Shown here: positions 60,801-64,000 of the stretch, piece by piece
Position numbering within the stretch: the stretch's first letter is position 1
How the letters are laid out: each line of letters begins with the position of its first letter
Assembly: GCA_019022495.1 (NCBI GenBank)
Contig: JAFEKR010000002.1
Span: forward strand, 2,666,001 to 2,730,000
Source: Epichloe hybrida
Lineage: Eukaryota > Ascomycota > Sordariomycetes > Hypocreales > Clavicipitaceae
Length of the DNA: 64,000 bases
Reading direction: 5' to 3'
Notes under the pieces: model-generated
Database searches by the model: none
Told to the model about the DNA's origin: nothing
What the model saw: only the letters and a program-made list of their open reading frames with translations
Made by a program: the position numbers and the translations under genes

Positions 60801-61117
60801 GATTCCTGCGTGGCTGTCTTGAGTCGTTCTTCGTCGCAATGGCGACCATGAGGGTCGTGAGGGTCGTGAGAGTCGTGAGAGTCGTGGGGATCGGGACTGA
60901 AGCTTGGGAAGCTGGTCAACGACTTATCGCTGGCGGCAATGCTGCTAGCCGAACTGCTCGGAGGCTGGCTGAGAAGCCGCCGACTGCGACGCGCATGAAC
61001 AGTAGTGCTCCGAGCACTTCTAGTACTGCGATGCGATCGAGTCGAGGCTGCGCTTTGTTGGGAGAATGAGCGTTCAAGAGGACATGTCGACGATGGTGCT
61101 TCCGACACCGAGTCCAT
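57860..61117 (-). CDS. TBC-domain Rab GTPase-activating protein
   Basis: 1085 residues, no intron. The first 750 residues are Ser/Ala/Arg-rich and mostly disordered, with a His/Asp repeat (DPHDSHDSHDPHDPH, about 77-91), one predicted coiled coil (about 165-225, with IAEDMAQRDVQIATLRRRADERE) and an alanine run just before the domain. The TBC domain spans about 755-1000. It has both catalytic fingers: Arg821 in IQMDIHRTLTDN and Gln856 in DVGYCQGMNL, so it should be active as a dual-finger GAP. A second coiled coil (about 1020-1050) and a low-complexity tail follow. It probably regulates a Rab/Ypt GTPase in membrane traffic; which one cannot be told from sequence. The start at 61117 is the first ATG and starts a plausible MDSVSEAPSS. 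Confidence 0.9.
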   Translation of the reverse strand: MDSVSEAPSSTCPLERSFSQQSAASTRSHRSTRSARSTTVHARRSRRLLSQPPSSSASSIAASDKSLTSFPSFSPDPHDSHDSHDPHDPHGRHCDEERLKTATQESENSRFRNLSSNSFSLVDTLTGKGSSRDALFEDSPLRQSIPGALHQADDEHIERLIARHGAISLVRQIAEDMAQRDVQIATLRRRADERERALRKIIRECGLSNMDLENRLKLVETEIRSNGRKHSEGNDGLSHLMSDAMHDTMAMHAYGETEGKLSTLRANNKDGQLVEPGSRGTLRGWKDYIWGGGTTKRSGSSNGVNGNKINSTTVVRSQSSMDRRPMLQEDLFTPPDEVKASTSSRASSLHSAAISERKSSVSLASLALKLVAGGTVTPRDAEPRGRAASASARAVSTRAGSAASVRTAQSARAASMAGNNPKALMAMRRTSQTPLAMTSTKSQVQDNWASMASSPPNLANSQQESYGPVEMDAILPPESQPPTLSHIYNNSNASGEFLTDRFGFIYDQRRKKRQREATHVANQTTKAGRDTEMLTDGRTRVSPNLMDDLPRPRGFVSSSVRPGSPNGHEERPEDDAKPKRWQDYLKIATFPTELLSHTPSMNASALEVLEGTGSVTPSEPQEELASAKTPTVTATNVGLVPPLASTTTAIDNDTTQPFESNPTVSAVVKEDAEAVKLLLKQLSEVHDSLQRDKTVKWNDFLRKVRAERRREGQAAAAAAAAVAEARFETPAMMTPEARVADGEVIGISGLGNKGKVGRAKWNEFKALVLGGIPVAYRAKVWSECSGANALRVPGYYEDLVAQNGDDDDPAVVSQIQMDIHRTLTDNIFFRRGPGVQKLSELLLAYSRRNKDVGYCQGMNLIAANLLLIMPSVEDAFWILASIIESILPHGYYDRSLLASRADQQVLRQFVSTALPKLSVHLDSLSIELEALTFQWFLSVFTDCLCAEALFRLWDVVLCTNDGSTFLFQIALALLKLNERNLLQCDTPAGVYTYINHHMTEHAISIDGLIQAGEALRREVRREDIEQRRNKAMQAEKDLVAERDRARKQRTDATTAATAAGRMSNTAGEEGESLTAAEPRPIRGVD

Positions 61118-61987
61118 CGCTCCAGGCCCCGACTACCTGGGTGCCGAAGGTGTGAATGGTAACGAGTGGATGACGCAGCGCTTCTACCACGGGTGTAAAG
61201 TGCAATGATGATCAACAAGAGCGCATGTCGGGTTAGCAGAGATTATCTGCCGGCTTGGTGTTGGCAATCGTCACGGTACTGTCTGGTCTGCTATTGTGAC
61301 AAGACGTTTGTTGACGTTCTGGGTTGCACGGGTTGCCGCAGGTCTGTGGGTCTGTGGGTCTGCGGGTGGGTGCGGGTTGGCAATTTGGCAAACGAGTGAG
61401 TCGTCACTGGTCACTGGTGGGTGGACGGGACGATGATGATGTTGCTTACGTAAATTACTCATGTCATCGACGCAGGTGGATCCCGCGTGGCGAACTTGGC
61501 AAAAGTCAGTCTCAGGAAGGAACGACCTTTCCCCCTTTCCATGTTCCACCAGACTCACCAGACATCTCGATCCCCTCTATCCCGCCCCTCGCTACAACCT
61601 ACATACGGATTAACACACAAGCATCTACTGCAGCCGATTTACCCCGTGTCTGCAAAACCTGCTATTCAGAACGTGCAGACCGCACATGGCCAAAGATGCT
61701 TGGCGTGTCCATGACATGTACATACAGAGACCCCTCGACCGCTTCAGCGATGGGGTAGTCAGTCAGTCAGTCAGTCACCCCAGCAGTTCAATCTCTCTTC
61801 GGACATCTACGATCCTGGACAGCACTTCCTTTCACCAGGGAACACCAAGGTCACAGAGACTTCAGGTGATCAACGCCCACGTGTGCATAATATGCTGAGT
61901 TGATCCATGTATACAAACAGAAGAAGCTCCCATCTTCTCAACCATGCAACTTGCAAGTCAGTCAACTTCAAAAGACCCAATCACGCA
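61118..61987. other. Intergenic between the subtilase stop and the TBC gene start
   Basis: Both flanking genes run leftward, so this holds the TBC promoter and the subtilase 3' UTR. A short CAGT run lies at about 61757-61775. No supported gene. Confidence 0.5.
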
Positions 61988-64000
61988 TCACTTCTTCTTG
62001 TACTCGAGATAAAACGACTCCGTGCTAGCCACATCCCAGTCCTTCTCGTTCCTTGCATCCCCGGAGATCTTCAACGCCCTCGTCACAAACTTGTACTTGC
62101 CCGCAGGAGCATACCTGCCCGAGTCTAGCTTGCCGTCCCACAACCGCTGGAAGTCCCCCCTCTGGTTAAAGAGGGCAGGCATTTCGAATGGCTGACCTAT
62201 AGTCTTGACGCCCATGAACTCGGTCGTCAGGTCCTTGGGAGGGGGCGTTGTCATCGGGACAATATCCACGCGAATTAGGGCGGAACCGAGAGCCAGTTTG
62301 GCGTACACGGTGGGGACGACGTCGTCATCCTTGAACGTCCCGGGGGCGGGCACCACGAATTTTGAGTCCTTTGGGGATTTGGCCAACGTTGTGTCATTGC
62401 TCAAGGTGACCCAGCATTGATCGGGCATGAGGACGGTTGCCCTACGAAGAGATCCCACGAGGCCTTGGTATGGCAGAGACAGGGCAGAGCCGTCGGTGCC
62501 GCTGACGGTGATGTATCCGGACCAGAGGGGCAGACGCCTAGCATCAAGACAGCAGGGGGCTTGGGGACAGACGCTGATGGAGGCGCGTTCATCGGGGGCC
62601 AGAGTGACGCGGTCCTTGGAGAATGACAGCGTGGCTTGGGAGTCGACGGCTTCGTTGGGAAAGGCCATGGGGTACACGGAATTCTTTTCGAGAGTGTACA
62701 TTGTCATGGCAGGGACGTGGCAAATCTTGTATGTAACCGACTTTTTGCCTTTGTTGCTAATGGTAAAGTTGAGATTGGTGGCGAAGTGGTCTGTATCGTT
62801 GAATGAAAGGCTGTACGGGTACAACAACGAGGTCGTGTACGCAGCATCGTAGGCTTGCACTATGCCGCCGCCCTGCTGCGCAGCAGGTGCGAGCTTGCCA
62901 AAGAAATGGGTGCCGTTATTGAAGAGCTGCGGCTTGGCAGTAGCAGAAAGTAGGTCGGTGATGAGCTCTGGCTCAAGAGTGCCGCGGGCTTGGGCGACCA
63001 GGGCGATGATGGCGGCGACCAACGGGCTCGCCGCGGATGTGCCTGACATGACGGCATAGCTGCCCTTGGCGACGGCCCACGTGGAGATAATGCCACCTCC
63101 TGGCGCGCCCAGCTGAGGCTTCGAATCCATGGACCAGGTTGGACCCCACGATGTGTAAGAGCTGACCGCTCCGCCGGTTTCGTTAGAGTTGTAGTAGGAG
63201 ACATCGAACTTGGCCTTGCCACGGCCGGTGACGTCGAGGGTGATACTGGAGCGAGCCTTCAGTGTCTTGACCCAAGATTCGCCAACTTGGCGCGTCACCA
63301 TGCCGGCTGCCTTGATGTTGAAGCCCTCATCACCAACGTCGGCCTCGAAGGTCCCGACGTTGTTGTTGTAAAAAAGAATGTACTTGGCACCCTTTGCCGC
63401 GACGTTATGCACCTTTTGGGCAAAGATGCACGTCCCACGACGCACAAGTACAATGTATTTGCTCAGATCGGGCGTGTTGACTGGGAGTGGATCGCAAGCG
63501 TCGTTGGCGATGGTGGCATCGTAACTCGTGGCGTACAACGGCATCGAGACGTCCCAGCCCGTAGGATCCCACGGCAATTCCCACGGGGTATGTGTGAAGT
63601 CGACCTTGGAACCCCCGTCGATGCTGTACTTGGAGTGGTATGACATGACCGGGACCATCACGCTGTCGTAAGATGCCACCGCTATGACCCCCTTGGCGCT
63701 GGCAGGACTGGCCGCGTAAAACAGACCAGAATCACCATCGTTGCCGGCAGAAGCTATGACGGGAACGCCCTGCTCGACGATTCTGGACGCGACCACAGCA
63801 GCTACATCACTGGCCCAGCCTGTGCGCACTTCGGCGGTGGTGGCGATGATGTGGGCGCCGTCCTCAAAGGCCTTGTTGAGGGCAGCGACCACGAGGTCTG
63901 TCGTTGTGGTGCCACTGCAGCCAAAGATTCGGTACGCGCCGAGCTTCACGCCGGGCGCGGCTCCGGTGAAGCCTAGAGCGTTTTTCTGCGCGGCCACAAT
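61988..64000 (-). CDS. Subtilisin-like serine protease with PA domain, 5' end missing
   Basis: 670 residues are visible and the frame is open to the window edge, so the signal peptide, propeptide and the catalytic Asp and His lie outside. The visible start IVAAQKNALGFTGAAP is the segment that normally follows the His motif HGTHVAG. Present are the oxyanion asparagine in VIASAGNDGDSG and the catalytic serine (codon 63037-63035) in SGTSAASPLVAA, where the usual Met is Ala. A protease-associated (PA) insert lies between them (DLSKYIVLVRRGTCIFAQK), followed by an Fn3-like C-terminal region. This architecture matches secreted S8A proteases of entomopathogenic and nematophagous fungi such as PR1C. 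Several N-glycosylation sequons (NGT, NDT) fit secretion. The gene ends in EYKKK. Confidence 0.88.
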   Translation of the reverse strand: MVAAQKNALGFTGAAPGVKLGAYRIFGCSGTTTTDLVVAALNKAFEDGAHIIATTAEVRTGWASDVAAVVASRIVEQGVPVIASAGNDGDSGLFYAASPASAKGVIAVASYDSVMVPVMSYHSKYSIDGGSKVDFTHTPWELPWDPTGWDVSMPLYATSYDATIANDACDPLPVNTPDLSKYIVLVRRGTCIFAQKVHNVAAKGAKYILFYNNNVGTFEADVGDEGFNIKAAGMVTRQVGESWVKTLKARSSITLDVTGRGKAKFDVSYYNSNETGGAVSSYTSWGPTWSMDSKPQLGAPGGGIISTWAVAKGSYAVMSGTSAASPLVAAIIALVAQARGTLEPELITDLLSATAKPQLFNNGTHFFGKLAPAAQQGGGIVQAYDAAYTTSLLYPYSLSFNDTDHFATNLNFTISNKGKKSVTYKICHVPAMTMYTLEKNSVYPMAFPNEAVDSQATLSFSKDRVTLAPDERASISVCPQAPCCLDARRLPLWSGYITVSGTDGSALSLPYQGLVGSLRRATVLMPDQCWVTLSNDTTLAKSPKDSKFVVPAPGTFKDDDVVPTVYAKLALGSALIRVDIVPMTTPPPKDLTTEFMGVKTIGQPFEMPALFNQRGDFQRLWDGKLDSGRYAPAGKYKFVTRALKISGDARNEKDWDVASTESFYLEYKKK

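Overview
The window looks like nuclear DNA of a filamentous ascomycete, probably a hypocrealean Sordariomycete. The evidence is short introns with GT...AG ends and a CTAAC/CTAAT branch point, a secreted subtilase of the kind common in Clavicipitaceae, and a large AT-rich block carrying the C-to-T / G-to-A scars of repeat-induced point mutation (RIP). The species cannot be named from sequence alone.

Layout: (1) 1-5.3 kb is normal-composition genic DNA. It holds the 3' end of an unrecognised serine-rich protein gene (+), a three-exon ALG2 mannosyltransferase gene (-) and an intronless aminoglycoside-phosphotransferase-like gene (-). (2) 5.3-54.3 kb is a 49 kb gene-free, RIP-degraded transposon nest. 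Its two edges carry an inverted 49-bp repeat (48/49 identical) of normal base composition. (3) 54.3-64 kb is normal genic DNA again: a tetranucleotide repeat tract, a DUF6914-like small protein (+), a two-exon peroxisomal enoyl-CoA isomerase (+), a 1085-residue TBC/RabGAP protein (-) and a 5'-truncated subtilisin-like protease (-, running off the window).

The nest can be untangled exactly, because most insertions keep their target-site duplications (TSDs). The outermost element (E0) has the 49-bp inverted repeats. Three insertions sit in E0: Gypsy copy 1 (7227-29426), a non-autonomous hAT-like element (33177-53206) and a solo Copia LTR (53324-54083). Gypsy 1 holds a fold-back hAT-like MITE (7597-7999), two near-identical Copia elements (9427-16598 and 21172-28363) and a 214-bp LINE tail (20537-20750). 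The hAT-like element holds Gypsy copy 2 (33332-40467), a full-length Tad-like LINE (40616-49224), an unrelated 270-bp solo LTR (49615-49884) and a 2-kb 5'-truncated LINE (50935-52938). The long LINE in turn holds a second copy of the same hAT-like element (41706-43739), inserted in its first zinc knuckle. All LTR and LINE elements lie in + orientation. Every pol and gag frame is broken by TAG/TAA codons and D-to-N or E-to-K changes typical of RIP, so none should be active.

Most worth a second look: the E0 inverted repeats with remnants of unrecognised coding frames; an eight-unit 41-bp hairpin/TATA array in the Copia leader with compensatory changes in the stem; short element copies that escaped RIP and preserve ancestral sequence; and a likely half-tRNA primer site in the Copia elements.
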